NCBI GenBank assembly: GCA_036936605.1
Contig: JAUPFV010000003.1
Span: forward strand, 103,983,278-104,047,277
Origin: Limnanthes douglasii subsp. nivea
Taxonomy: Eukaryota > Streptophyta > Magnoliopsida > Brassicales > Limnanthaceae
Length of the DNA: 64,000 bases
Direction: 5' to 3'
Numbering within the stretch: the first letter of the stretch is position 1; every line of letters starts with the position of its first letter. A model generated the notes under the pieces. It was not told the DNA's origin. It worked only from the letters and a program-made list of their open reading frames with translations, and did not search any database. Position numbers and translations under genes: made by a program. Below, in pieces: positions 34,685-45,208 of this stretch.

Positions 34685-35390
34685 CTAAGCTCAAGCTTCC
34701 TTCTGAAGCGCCTCAGCCCTCTAAATTGAAGCTTTAATCTACAATGTTTCATGGGTTCAAATTCACTCTCCCGTTCGAAGTGTCTTTTGAGTTTAAGCAT
34801 TGAATATGCAGAAGCCCTTCATATTGTTGTATAACATCTACCACATTGCACTAAGTAATGTAATTGCTTTTACATTTTTTTTTGAACAAAACAAAATATT
34901 ATAAAAATGTGTAAATATCTATATAAACATAAGAAATAAATAAACGTTGTTTATTTTATATTAAAATTTTATAAAATAGATTTATAATTTCTTTTATTTT
35001 TTTAAAAAATTAATGTAAAATTCAAAAACCATCCCAGCCTAATTATCTATTTATTACCAACTTATAAACTTTTTTCGCATAAGTTATCTTTTTAAAAAAA
35101 ACTTTATATAATTTTTCTTTTAACTTTCTCCCTAAACTTCTTTATTATTTTTTTAATTTTTTAATGTTCAAGTCCAAATACATCCAGATTTATCAAATCA
35201 CATTGTCTCTGAATGTTACATCAAAATTCAACAAAATTTCAACAAAATTTCATCAGAATTTAGAACAAAATAGATTTGTTTCTCTTTATTTTCCGATAAG
35301 TGAAGATCTAGTACAAGATTCACAGGAAAAAAACGCCAAAAACATTGAAAGTAGACATTATTGCTCTGCAACCAATTCTCTCAAAAACAG
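34685..35390. other. AT-rich DNA upstream of PP2C
   Basis: No gene seen. The region between the chromovirus and the ABRE motifs is probably distal promoter of the PP2C gene. An 83-codon plus-strand ORF (35164-35415) has no recognisable features. Confidence 0.5.
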
Positions 35391-35398
35391 ACACGTGT
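35391..35398 (+). promoter_or_regulatory. ABRE/G-box ACACGTGT
   Basis: A palindromic ACACGTGT containing the ACGTG core bound by ABF/AREB bZIP factors, about 710 bp upstream of the PP2C start codon. Confidence 0.6.
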
Positions 35399-35488
35399 AC
35401 TTTCTCAAACTTTAATTTATGACAGAAAAAAAATAGTCCATCCCTCTTTAAAAACAAAGTTTTCTGATGATGTATCATTTTTTTTCTC

Positions 35489-35496
35489 CACGTGTC
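35489..35496 (+). promoter_or_regulatory. ABRE CACGTGTC
   Basis: A classic ABRE (CACGTGTC) 98 bp downstream of the previous one and shortly before the presumed transcription start. ABA-responsive promoters usually need two such elements, and ABA-induced feedback on clade A PP2Cs is well established. Confidence 0.65.
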
Positions 35497-35540
35497 ATCC
35501 AAACACCTAACACAGAGAAAAAGAACAAACTATTCAATCA

Positions 35541-35654
35541 ATGCCATTGATTCTTTTTCTCTTTCGTATTAAGCTTTCTAAGCAAAACTCAAGAACCAAA
35601 AAAAACTCTACCAAGAAGAAGACTTCAAATATAATTACCTTAAGTTTAAACTAA
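35541..35654 (+). other. Possible upstream ORF in PP2C leader (37 codons)
   Basis: ATG at 35541 opens a 37-codon basic, Lys-rich frame ending at TAA 35652-35654. If transcription starts upstream of it, it would lie in the 5' leader before an inferred leader intron (GT at 35684, TTTTCAG ending 36097). The start site is unknown, so this is tentative. Confidence 0.3.
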
Positions 35655-36106
35655 AGAAAAAAAATTGTTGCAAGCTTTACTTGGTGAGTTTTTCTTTTGC
35701 TGTGTTTATATTTTCCTTGGACTGATGATGGTTTCGATGATTTTTTAGAATTAAAGATTTGATTTTTTTTTTTTTTGTGGTTATTAGTTTCTGATAACTT
35801 TGTTTAATGTGTAGCTGATTATGGTTATGATGGATATGGATAAAACATGTTGAATTTGACCAGATATTGACGGTCTCAAGGAAGTCAAATGACTTCGGTA
35901 AAGATAGATCCGTTCTTTAATAATCAGATCTGAGACTCTTTTGTATTTCTATAGTGATTAGCGAATACCCATCTGGATTTGCTCTTCGTTTGAACTTTTA
36001 TTACCAAGACAGAACAGAAGATGAATAGGAAAACCGGAAGAGGTAATTTTTGTATTGGTGTTCTTATAACCTGTAATAATTAGTTCTAGTTTTTCAGTTA
36101 CGTTTG

Positions 36107-38257
36107 ATGGAAGAGATAGCTTCAGCTGTTTCGGTACCGTTTAGATTAGGTAAAGCTATCTGTGATGATTCTAAAAGGTTGAAACTTGTTACTGATGCTG
36201 TGTGTTTGCTGTCTGAACCTACGGTGGGTAAAGTTGTAAATGAGGATTCTAGCAGTAGCATTAGATATAACAATGATAAGGAGAATGATACCGTGGAGCC
36301 GTTGTCGGAAACAAAGGAAGTTGAGGAAGATGAAGCTTTGTCTGTTGTGGAGGATACTAATGCTGTTATTAGTGCCGGACTTTTGGTTGTAGAAGATGAA
36401 ATAAGTTTGCCTAATGCGGTCGAGATCGAAAAGGGTCGAGTTCTTACTAAAGCAATTATTTTGGGCGAGTCTAGTATCGAACGAGTGCCTACGGCCGAGG
36501 TTATTTTAACTGGAATGGTTTCGGATAAGAAGAATCTTGATGTTTCGAATCTGAAGGAATCTGAAGTTGTCATTCGTTTGCCTTGCGAGAAAAGTATTGT
36601 CAAAGGTGGTGGTCATAGTATTTTAGAGTTGGATTGTATTCCTCTTTGGGGTTCTGTGTCTATAATCGGAAAAAGGGCCGAAATGGAAGATGCTTTAGCT
36701 GTTGTGCCGCGGTTCATGAAAATACCCATCAAGATGCTGATTGCAGATCGTGTTCTTAGCGGATCGAGGCAGAGTCCGAGTCACCTAACTGCTCATTTTT
36801 ATGGTGTGTACGATGGCCACGGGGGTTTGCAGGTATTTTATTCATGGTAGTTAACTTGCATGATCTTTCAATGCTCGTAGTTGAGTTCTAGATTCAACTG
36901 TATTTGTCCTATCCTTTGTTTAGTGATGATTATATTACATGGTTCAATCCAGTGTTTGTCAACACAGGACTAATAAGACCTTGTTAGCTCTTAGTGATAG
37001 GATTGAAAGAGCATTACTTTTTAAAGTTGCTTCTAAAATTTATATTGTTAAGCAATAACAGTAGGGATCTTTGTGTAGGTTGCTAACTACTGCACCGACC
37101 GTATCCACTATGCTTTAACCGAAGAGATTGAGAAAACGGAAGGTGAGGGAAGTAACGGAGATAGTAAGCAGCTGCAATGGGAGAAAGCTTTCACTAATTG
37201 CTTTCTCAAAGTCGATGATGAGATCACTAGAGATCCTATGGTTTGTGAGACCGTTGGATCAACAGCAGTGGTTGCTTTAGTCTGTTCATCGCATATTATA
37301 GTCGGCAACTGTGGTGATTCGAGAGCAGTTTTGTTTCGTGGGAAAGAACCAATGGCTTTATCGGTTGATCATAAAGTAAGTCTATACTTTCCCGTCTCAG
37401 GTTTTTTGTATATTTGAACCTGTTTTTTAAATATTTGGTTATCCTTTGCAGCCAGATCGAGAGGATGAGTATTCAAGAATCGAAGCGGCTGGAGGGAAAG
37501 TCATACAGTGGAACGGATCTCGTGTTTTTGGTGTGCTTGCCATGTCAAGGTCCATTGGTAGGTGTTCTTTGCGAGGCCCGGACTTGGATTTTACATAAAT
37601 TTCAAAATTCGTAAAAGGTTTTTATACTCTTTTAAAATGACAAAATTGATAACTTTTGACTGGTTTGGCCCAATGTCCAAACCAAGAACTGACCTAGAGT
37701 TTGAATCGGAGAACATCTCTTTCTCCATATCTAGATTTCTGACATACAATTTGTTCTGTATCCAGTGTTTTTTCTGGACAGATAAGTTTTTGCCACACTT
37801 AGTGGTCTTTCTGCACGTATTTAATGCTACGACACGTTGTTCAATATAATGCTGCAAATCATCATAAACTGCACAATTCTTTTGTCTTACTCTCACTCTT
37901 TCAATTTCTTATCTCGTTGCAGGTGATAGATATTTGAAGCCATGGATAATTCCGGAACCAGAAGTGATGTTCATCCCTCGAGCAAGAGAAGACGAAATTC
38001 TCGTCTTAGCGAGTGACGGACTATGGGACGTAATGACAAACGAAGAAGTTTGTGAGATCGCACGAAGGCGGATTCTGCTGTGGCATAAAAAGAACGGAGC
38101 TCCATCTCTTGCAGATCGAGGAAAAGCAATCGATCCAGCATCTCAAGCAGCTGCCGATTATCTCTCAATGCTTGCAGTTCAAAAAGGTAGCAAAGACAAC
38201 ATCTCGATAATCGTGATCGATTTAAAAGCTCAAAGGAAGTTCAAGACCAGATCTTAA
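36107..38257 (+). CDS. Clade A protein phosphatase 2C, HAB1-like (ABA co-receptor), 4 coding exons
   Basis: Predicted coding exons are 36107-36832, 37079-37375, 37452-37557 and 37923-38257. All introns are GT-AG and the product is 487 aa. A variable acidic N-terminus of about 170 residues precedes the PP2C domain. Metal-binding motifs seen are EMEDA (about 192-196), DGHGG (236-240), ASDGLWD (406-412) and GSKDN (465-469). Trp361 in [12 protein letters not shown] is the residue that clade A PP2Cs insert into the ABA-bound PYR/PYL receptor lock. These enzymes dephosphorylate SnRK2 kinases and repress ABA signalling in nucleus and cytosol. Sequence across the catalytic domain is closest, from memory, to Arabidopsis HAB1/HAB2; the domain has a shorter insertion around residues 265-285 than I recall for HAB1. 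No stops or frame problems appear. The gene is convergent with RPA49. ATG 36107 is chosen because an inferred acceptor lies just upstream. Confidence 0.93.
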
Positions 38258-39045
38258 ATCCTAATAGTGATCGGTTATATATAATTTTAGAAAAGTAAGT
38301 TAAGTAACTAGCTCAGGTCCATTACTTTTTTTTAATCATGGGCTTTAATGCATGTATAAGACTAGAAATTAGGAATATGAACACTACTAGACAAGCAATA
38401 AGTAAGCTGTACTAAAGTGTCATACTCATCTCTTAGTTACATGCTGTTACAAATAGCTATGTATCTAAAACTCAGCAGTGTTTGTACCCACTACTATATC
38501 AACTTAAATATATTTTGTATTAGTTCTTCCTCTGTTTTTACATTCAATTTCTGATTGCCATGATGGCCAAACATGTAATTGATGAGATGTATTGGTTTTG
38601 AAGACTGTTTTGAAATTTTGATTGATTGCGATGATGTCTAGCGTCGGTGAAAATGATTGTGATGATGTCTAGCTTCGCTGAACATGTAACTCGTGAAATT
38701 TATTGGTTTTGAAGACTGCTCTGAAATTTTTGCTACTTCCGCAAGCCAAGATCAAAGACTGGAAGCAAAGAAAGAGCCACATCCAACACTATTGTACCAA
38801 CTACCTGGGTAAGAGTTCTAACTCTGAACAAGAGTAAAATCTCAGGTCCTAAGTCAACTTTAGTACAACAAGATTGTAACTTTGGCATGAAACAATGTTT
38901 TCACATCCAAAAGTTTTACAGAACAAATAAAACAAACGAAACCAAACCGCAGTAGATAAAACAAAATACTAAACTTGTCATAAGTTTTTAAAGTTTTTCC
39001 AATAATATTTCATCCGTTCATATTCGTTTATAACAATGAAATAGG
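38258..39045. other. Intergenic spacer between convergent PP2C and RPA49
   Basis: It holds the 3' UTRs of both genes. A diverged repeated phrase 'CGATGATGTCTAGC(G/T)TCG(G/C)TGAA' occurs twice around 38630-38680. No ORF of note. Confidence 0.55.
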
Positions 39046-39138
39046 ATTCTAACGTCGTCGTTTCCGCCTCACCTCGGGGAATTGGAGAGGCCTATTCTAA
39101 CGTCGTCGTTTCCGCCTCACCTCGGGGAATTGGAGAGG
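39046..39138. repeat. Perfect 45-bp duplication (48-bp period) across the RPA49 stop codon
   Basis: The 45-bp unit ATTCTAACGTCGTCGTTTCC... at 39046-39090 is repeated exactly at 39094-39138. The second copy encodes the C-terminus and stop of RPA49 (minus strand); the first lies in its 3' UTR. Confidence 0.97.
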
Positions 39139-41919
39139 AACACGAAGGCATGCAAGGTACACACTGTTCACACGTGAAAACTTGCAACCCAAGTTTTCCA
39201 AAAGTGGTCTTAAAAGAACTGGACTAATCCTTAGATCCTTGGCTATATCTGCTGGGTCAGTTCGGAACCCATCAGCATATAAAGAGAGCACCAATACATA
39301 ACCTATCAGAAGCTTTTGTTTGTCGTCTTGTAGCCTTTTTGATTCCGAATCAGCAAACAAGGTCTTAAACCTATCGCGGAGAATGGCTGGTATCCTGTGA
39401 TCCTTTGCTGAAGTATAACCATCCATGGAATGCAAATCTTTGAACTTTATAAGATGAGTCATAAATGAAAAAATACAAGCAATCTTCTTCTTCTCCTCTT
39501 CCTATTCATAGTGGCATAACAACAATAGAATGGATAAGCTATAGAATCAAAATTTGTCTTAATTTGATTTTGATTTTCTTTCGGCAGATGAGTAGTAGCA
39601 TTTGATATATGATATATGCTCATGTGTAAACCCCAGGTCAAATATATAAGTCCTATAGGTAATAAAAATCTAGTTATGGGTCAGATTTGGATTGAACAAA
39701 GCTTTGTAAACAGCAGCTAATAAACTCAGCCACAAATACAAATTTCGGACACATGTTTGTCCAAATCCAAACCCAATTTTGGTCAAACAACCCAGACTGG
39801 TTTTGACCGGATTGAACCTGGTTTAAATTTTCTTTTGTAACTTTTCTTAGTATTTTTTATTTTATCTGTGCTTGACCCAGCTAGATCACTTTACAATGTT
39901 CGAATGTCCACCAAACCGGGGTTTGGACACAAATTTCTTGTCTGTACCCATTTTTCACCTACAGTATATTAATCGGGCGGATGAGATGAATTTTGCCACC
40001 TACACTTTTTATTGATATACATGAAGTGCTGATAACCTGAATGCTATTTTTTCACGAATTCAATATAAAGTATAAACTTAAATGCGGATACACAACTTCA
40101 ATATACTCCTTACCTGCATCTCTCGCAGCAAAAACATTCTGTTGCGAACAAATGATGGATATGAATCGGTGGTTACTCCAGCTTCTGCATGCAAAAGATT
40201 GTAAACATCTTCGAGGAAATCCCATTCTCCGTCGAAAATGATCTGGTCCAGTGGATAAGCCTCTTCAGGGGTTGTGGCTAAAACGTTATATGGAGGAATA
40301 TTACGATAATCAGTCGTACTCGTACTTTCATCCGTTTCCTTTATTTCCACAGCATTAATTATGTTATCCAAATGTTGCTGAGCTCCGGGATCATCTCCTT
40401 TATGCATCAAGTCCTGCCTCTTTTTATCCTGCAAAATAAAATAAAAGAAAACTCAAAACACTAATTCCGCAGTAGCAAGCTATATCCAATTTATCAGCCT
40501 CGTTTTTGCATTTGAAACATTTAAAGTTTTGTTGGTTAAAGCAAGAGGCATGATTTCCAACCAAATAGACAGTATAGATATGTTAATAAGAGATGGTTTC
40601 GTGTCTGAGTTTATAAGTTAAAAAGCTAGTAAGTCATAAGGTGGTTTTGTGCATAATAACGAAAACTAACATTTAAGGTTGAAAATGTCAATTTGAAGTG
40701 AAACCCGGATGTTTTCATGACAACGTGCATACAGTGCATAGAGAAGACACAGCTGAAAATATATATAAAAGACAAAAAACCAAAAACATCAGCCTTTAGC
40801 TTTTTAGGTCTTTTAATCCTGTAAGCATAACAGAACTACCTTTTTGTTACCTAAAAAGTTAAGCCATCTAAACTCTCTTTTTGCTTATAAGCCAAACAAA
40901 CCAAAGAAGCTAATGGCGCTAATGGCATCAGTCAATCCCTAAGTTGCAAGCATTACCCTAAATTTATATGACTATATATCAAATGGAACATCATTCAGAA
41001 CTGGCTGCAGAAATATGAATAAGAACACAATTAACTCTGTAGACAGATTGAAAATACCCTGTTTATAGATGTCTTAGATCCATAAAGACTAGTGAGCTTT
41101 CTGGTTCTTTCTGCTCTGTCAGCCGGAGTCATTTCGGAAATCGCCGCCCAAGGTTCCTCATCGTCCGATTCCAAACCTCCAATTTTTGGTTCCAGTCTGA
41201 TTATCTACATTTAAATCCAAACTTCAGAACATTGAAACCAATAAAATCGAAAATACTAACAAGCAAGAACCATTATACCTCAAAATGGAGCACAGAAAGA
41301 ACACTTATACTATATACACCAAAGAGTCAAAGACCAAACAAACATAAAATACTATCATTATATACACCATCAAAGCATGGATTAGAGAACATTGACATTG
41401 ATAAATTTTCGATACTACACTTTATTTACTATCTTACTCAGCTTACTTCGGCTAGCATAGACCCTGTAACTTTACTCCTAAGTGTGGTTTTACCTTATTA
41501 GCAGCAATTGGTACAATCTTCAAAGTCTGTGTGGCCTTATCAAGAATCCCAAGGGTGTAAACACAAACTTTCTTATAATATCCTTCTCCTTCATGACTAG
41601 AACCTACGAACTCCACGTTGGAACCGGGCGGACTAACCACAACCTCAAGTCTCTCGGTCCTGTTTACAACTTTGTTCCTGTAAACCTTGATATTCGGTTC
41701 CTGTTGTCTTCCGTCCCTTTTAGTCGATGATGGGTTGTATCCTGATGCGAAATAAGCTACGATGGGTGGGGTTTTGTCTGGTTTCTCGTTGATTATGTTC
41801 ACTTTCACGTTGATTTCTTCTTTCGCTGATTTTTCTCTCTTCCTTTTCTTTTTCGATTTCTTTTCGATGGTTTTTGGTGAAGGTGGGTCGACTACCTCCT
41901 CTTGGTTTCGACTGTCCAT
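39097..41919 (-). CDS. RPA49: DNA-directed RNA polymerase I subunit A49 (RPA49), 4 exons
   Basis: Minus-strand exons, inferred from GT-AG signals and a continuous phase-0 frame, are 41919-41494, 41204-41058, 40428-40114 and 39501-39097, giving 430 aa. The N-terminus is basic (KKSKKKRKREKS). Residues about 50-190 correspond to the dimerisation barrel that pairs A49 with its A34.5/PAF49 partner. Residues about 240-425 (FVRNRMFLLREM; FSFMTHLIKFKD; VLVLSLYADGFRTDPADIA; LLRPLLENLGCK) correspond to the tandem winged-helix region that binds DNA and supports initiation and elongation by Pol I on rDNA. The protein ends in an Arg-rich RRKRRR. The leader is a CT-run followed by CAACAACAACA before the ATG, favourable for translation. 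It is convergent with PP2C, and a LINE lies about 150 bp upstream of the ATG. Confidence 0.9.
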
Positions 41920-42069
41920 TGTTGTTGTTGAAAGAGAGAGAGAGAGGGAGCTGCTGCTGAGAGGGGTTTGTTTGCAGGGTTTGGTTGTGTATGTGTTTTT
42001 AATTTTTTTAATTTTGTGGATAGTAGATCGGGCCGCGTCTTTGTACAAACGGACCTTACCGATTCGATA

Positions 42070-43989
42070 AGAGATGGGTCAAGACCGAGAATGCTATTTT
42101 AACTAGGCATTTAAAAATCGGAACGAAAGCTCTAATAAACCTCTTTTTTTTTTCTGCCTTGTTCCTAAAAGTGCTTAATCCAACTGACTCGAACACCTTT
42201 AGACCGATAAGTTTTTGTACCATTTTTAATAGAATTTTCTCTAACCTTATCAACTCTAGATTATCTAATATTTTGCCTAACATATCTCTAAGATGCAAGG
42301 TGCTTTTGTCAAAGGCAGACTTATCCATTATAACATTTTAATCACCAAAGAATTGATTCATGACATTGATAGAAAACCTAAAACTGAAATGCAATTATTC
42401 AGTTAGATATGTCTAAAGCATTTGATAAGTTATCTCATGCATTCATTATAAGAGTTCTTACATGTTTTGGCTTTTCTGAACATTGTATTGAATTAATAAA
42501 GAAAATGATTACAAATGTCCATATTTATGTGCTTATTAATGGTTCCATCAATGGCTACTTTAAACAAAACAAGGGTATTAGGCAAGGAGACCCTCTGTCT
42601 CCTAGCCTGTTTATCCTTGCTGAGGATGTCTTGCTCAGAGGGATTTACAATCTCTTTGAAAATAATAAATCTCTACTCTATGCTTCTAGATCTAACTTCT
42701 TGGTGCCTTGTCTGGCTTTTGCAGATGATGTATTGATCTTCACAAACTGCAAGGCTAGTTCTATTGCTTTGCTTAACAGTCTGTTGGATAAGTATCAATT
42801 TATCTCTGGTCAATCTGTTAACAAAGAAAAAACAAAGCTTATCATTTCAAGAAGAGTCAATCAAACAACTACTAACAACATCAAGATTAAAGCTGGCTTT
42901 AATACTGACAATATGCCGTTCAACTACTTGGGGATAACTATTGCAAGAAACAATAGAGGGAAGTTTTTTCAAACCCTGTTTGATAAAATTCAGGATAGAA
43001 TTGTGGGTTGGGACCTTAAGAACTTATCTTTTGGGGGCAGGTTGACCTTAATCAATTACGTGTTAATGCCTATTATATACTATTGGATGCAAAATTCTCT
43101 TGTCCCTAATAATATCATCAAGAAAATTGAGGGTTACTTTAACAAATTTATGTGGGGGTCTAACTATAATGTTAAAGCTATTCACTGGTCTAACTGGAAT
43201 CAGCTTTGTAAACCTTATGTTGATGGTGGCTTAAACATAAAGAGTCTACATGATATTCAAATAGCATTCTCTCATAAACTGTGGTACATTTTCAGGAAAA
43301 ATAACAGCCTATGGGCCTCTGTGATGCACAAGACCTACTGTATTTAAATGCAAAACCACCGACTCAACTGTGTGGAAGAGACTTCAAGCAATCAAAAACA
43401 CTGCTGACAAGAACATTAAATGGAGGCTAGGTCAAGGGTGTATGGACTTTTGGCTAGAAGACTGGCATGACAAACCCTCTATGATAAGTGATCTTAACTC
43501 TTATAGCTGGTATTTAAATGCTAGTGTAAACTCTTTTTGGAAAAATGACAACTGGGATTACAATGTCTTACACAACATCTTACCTTATGATAGAGTGAAC
43601 CACATTTCAAATTATAAAATTGATATAAATAAGCCTGATAAAATCATATGGAAGCTTTCAAATAACAAAGAGTTTGATATTAAATCTACTTGGGAAAGTA
43701 CCAGTGTGCTGACTGGATTGCAACAACTGTGATCAAATCCAAGAAGAACATTCATTTCGTCACTCCCCATGACGAGCTTCGATCAATGGCGTTGTTGGAG
43801 AGTTTAGGGTTAGGGTATATTACCTGAAGGTTGTCGAAGCTGATGTTCTGGAGAAGACGATGATTTCAAAATTTTGGGCGCCTTGAAGTTTTGAATTTTA
43901 GTCTCTATCATTTTCTGTATCTTTCAAATTGATCCTATACATTGTAATTCTTTTAATTTCATAATAAAATTCCTTTACTTGCAAAAAAA
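42070..43989 (+). mobile_element. LINE A (L1 type), 5'-truncated and internally deleted
   Basis: It starts within the RT N-terminal region, contains the RT core, and ends in a poly(A) run (43982-43989) after AATAAAA-like signals. No endonuclease or ORF1 is present, the usual outcome of incomplete target-primed reverse transcription. The left end is near 42070 but uncertain; no clear target duplication was found. It abuts the 5' end of RPA49. Confidence 0.85.
42100..43827 (+). pseudogene. LINE reverse transcriptase fragment (LINE A)
   Basis: RT motifs: FRPISFC near 42205, MSKAFDKLSH (42409), IRQGDPLSPSLFI near 42585, and the catalytic FADD at 42718-42729. Thumb and linker regions follow (KEKTKLI, FNYLGI, WDLKNLSFGGRLTL, WSNWNQLC). 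A stop ends the first long frame at 43347; another frame (43370-43732) carries the next region to DIKSTWES. There the sequence jumps directly into a tail whose frame reads CADWIATTVIKSK ... LGLGYIT, equivalent to the RNase H C-terminus of LINE B (AVDWLAKWTLKCK). The zinc-finger and most of RNase H are therefore deleted. Earlier frameshifts around 42140-42400 also disable it. Confidence 0.85.
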
Positions 43990-45208
43990 AGCCTCTTCTT
44001 TTTTCCTGACAAAAAATACTTCTTATTAATAAGGTCAAAAGGAAAAATTACAACCATCTAGGACCCATTAGGGATCAAAGTTTCGGGAAAGATAAAATGA
44101 AGCCCATTAAAAAAATTAGAGAAGGCTTAAAAAATTAATAACAAGCCAAATGAGATTTACTAGCGCCATTTCCAGTGTTTCAACTTTTCAGCTTCCATTG
44201 ACATATGAATCTCGAGCTTCCATCAAGGCAAGGGTTTTAAAATTCCCACAAAAAAACTCGATAGATCAAATATTCAACTTACAGAAGACAAAATAAAAAT
44301 CTTTTTTGTTTGGGAAGCTTGAGAGGATCAAAGACTAAAAAAATGTCAAAATAAGCTTCCGTGATTTGATGAAATCAAAACAAACAGGTCAATTGAAACC
44401 TCTTTTAGCTTTAGGAATTGACCAGATTAAGGCATTTAAAACAACAAACTCGAGATCTTTCACTAAAAATTAGCTCATCGATGAAAAATAAACTATAAGT
44501 GAGAAGATCGACAGAATCAGCCATTCGAATTCAGAGGTTGAAGACGAATCTCAATGATAAACGCATGAAATAGAATGCATCGGTGAAGAGATATTGGTAT
44601 TTGTCGACTAATTTAAGCTTAAATAAAGGATTGCAGACTCTGCTGATGGTAGGCTCAACGTTGAGGGGAATAAAGTATCTGCAACCAGCTTAATTTCTAC
44701 AAAAAAGAGAAATTTGATTAATGAAAATCAAAGCATTTTATTAGCTTAAATTTAGAAGCTTGCGACATTAAATGAGGGAGGAGATAAGCCAAAGGCTAGA
44801 AAAAAGACAGATTTGCAACAAAATCTCGGGGTGGATGAGCAAAAATATTGCAGCAATTTGAAGCTGGAGCCCATAGGATTTTCAGAGGCTGGAGAGCAAC
44901 TCGATCAATGAAGATCAAAGCAATTTTTTAGCTAAACCAAAGGCTGGAGAGCAAGAGAATGAAATGACTGCCTAGTGACAACGTGGGTTATCAAAAGCTC
45001 ATGACATCTGACATGCAATCTAAAGGTAATTCCTCAATGAGTTCTTAGACTTCTTTAGATGAGATATGAATAAGGATGCTCATGTGCAAAGAGGATTTCT
45101 TAGAGATTAATCAATGAATCAATGAATCAATAAAGACATGAAAATGAATTGATTTTCAAAACCTGCAGCAACTAGAATTTGTTAGCAGAACAAGAATATT
45201 TAAGATGA
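43990..45208 (-). other. 3' untranslated region of LINE B (probable)
   Basis: No coding sequence. The minus strand continues from the RNase H stop to an A-rich end (GGAAAAAAGAAG, near 43995-44006). It may contain other insertions; the related phrases 'GGCTGGAGAGCAA' at 44889 and 44945 suggest local duplication. Confidence 0.4.

Noticed and set aside
37562..37896. ORFs within PP2C intron 3 on both strands
   Set aside because: They lie between matching GT and AG signals, and the exon join restores the conserved SIGDRYLKP motif.
41482..42070. Plus-strand ORFs opposite RPA49 exon 1
   Set aside because: Mirror frames of a well-supported coding exon.
43800..43815. Telomere-like TTTAGGGTTAGGG
   Set aside because: Only two units, inside the LINE A tail coding region; not an interstitial telomere array.
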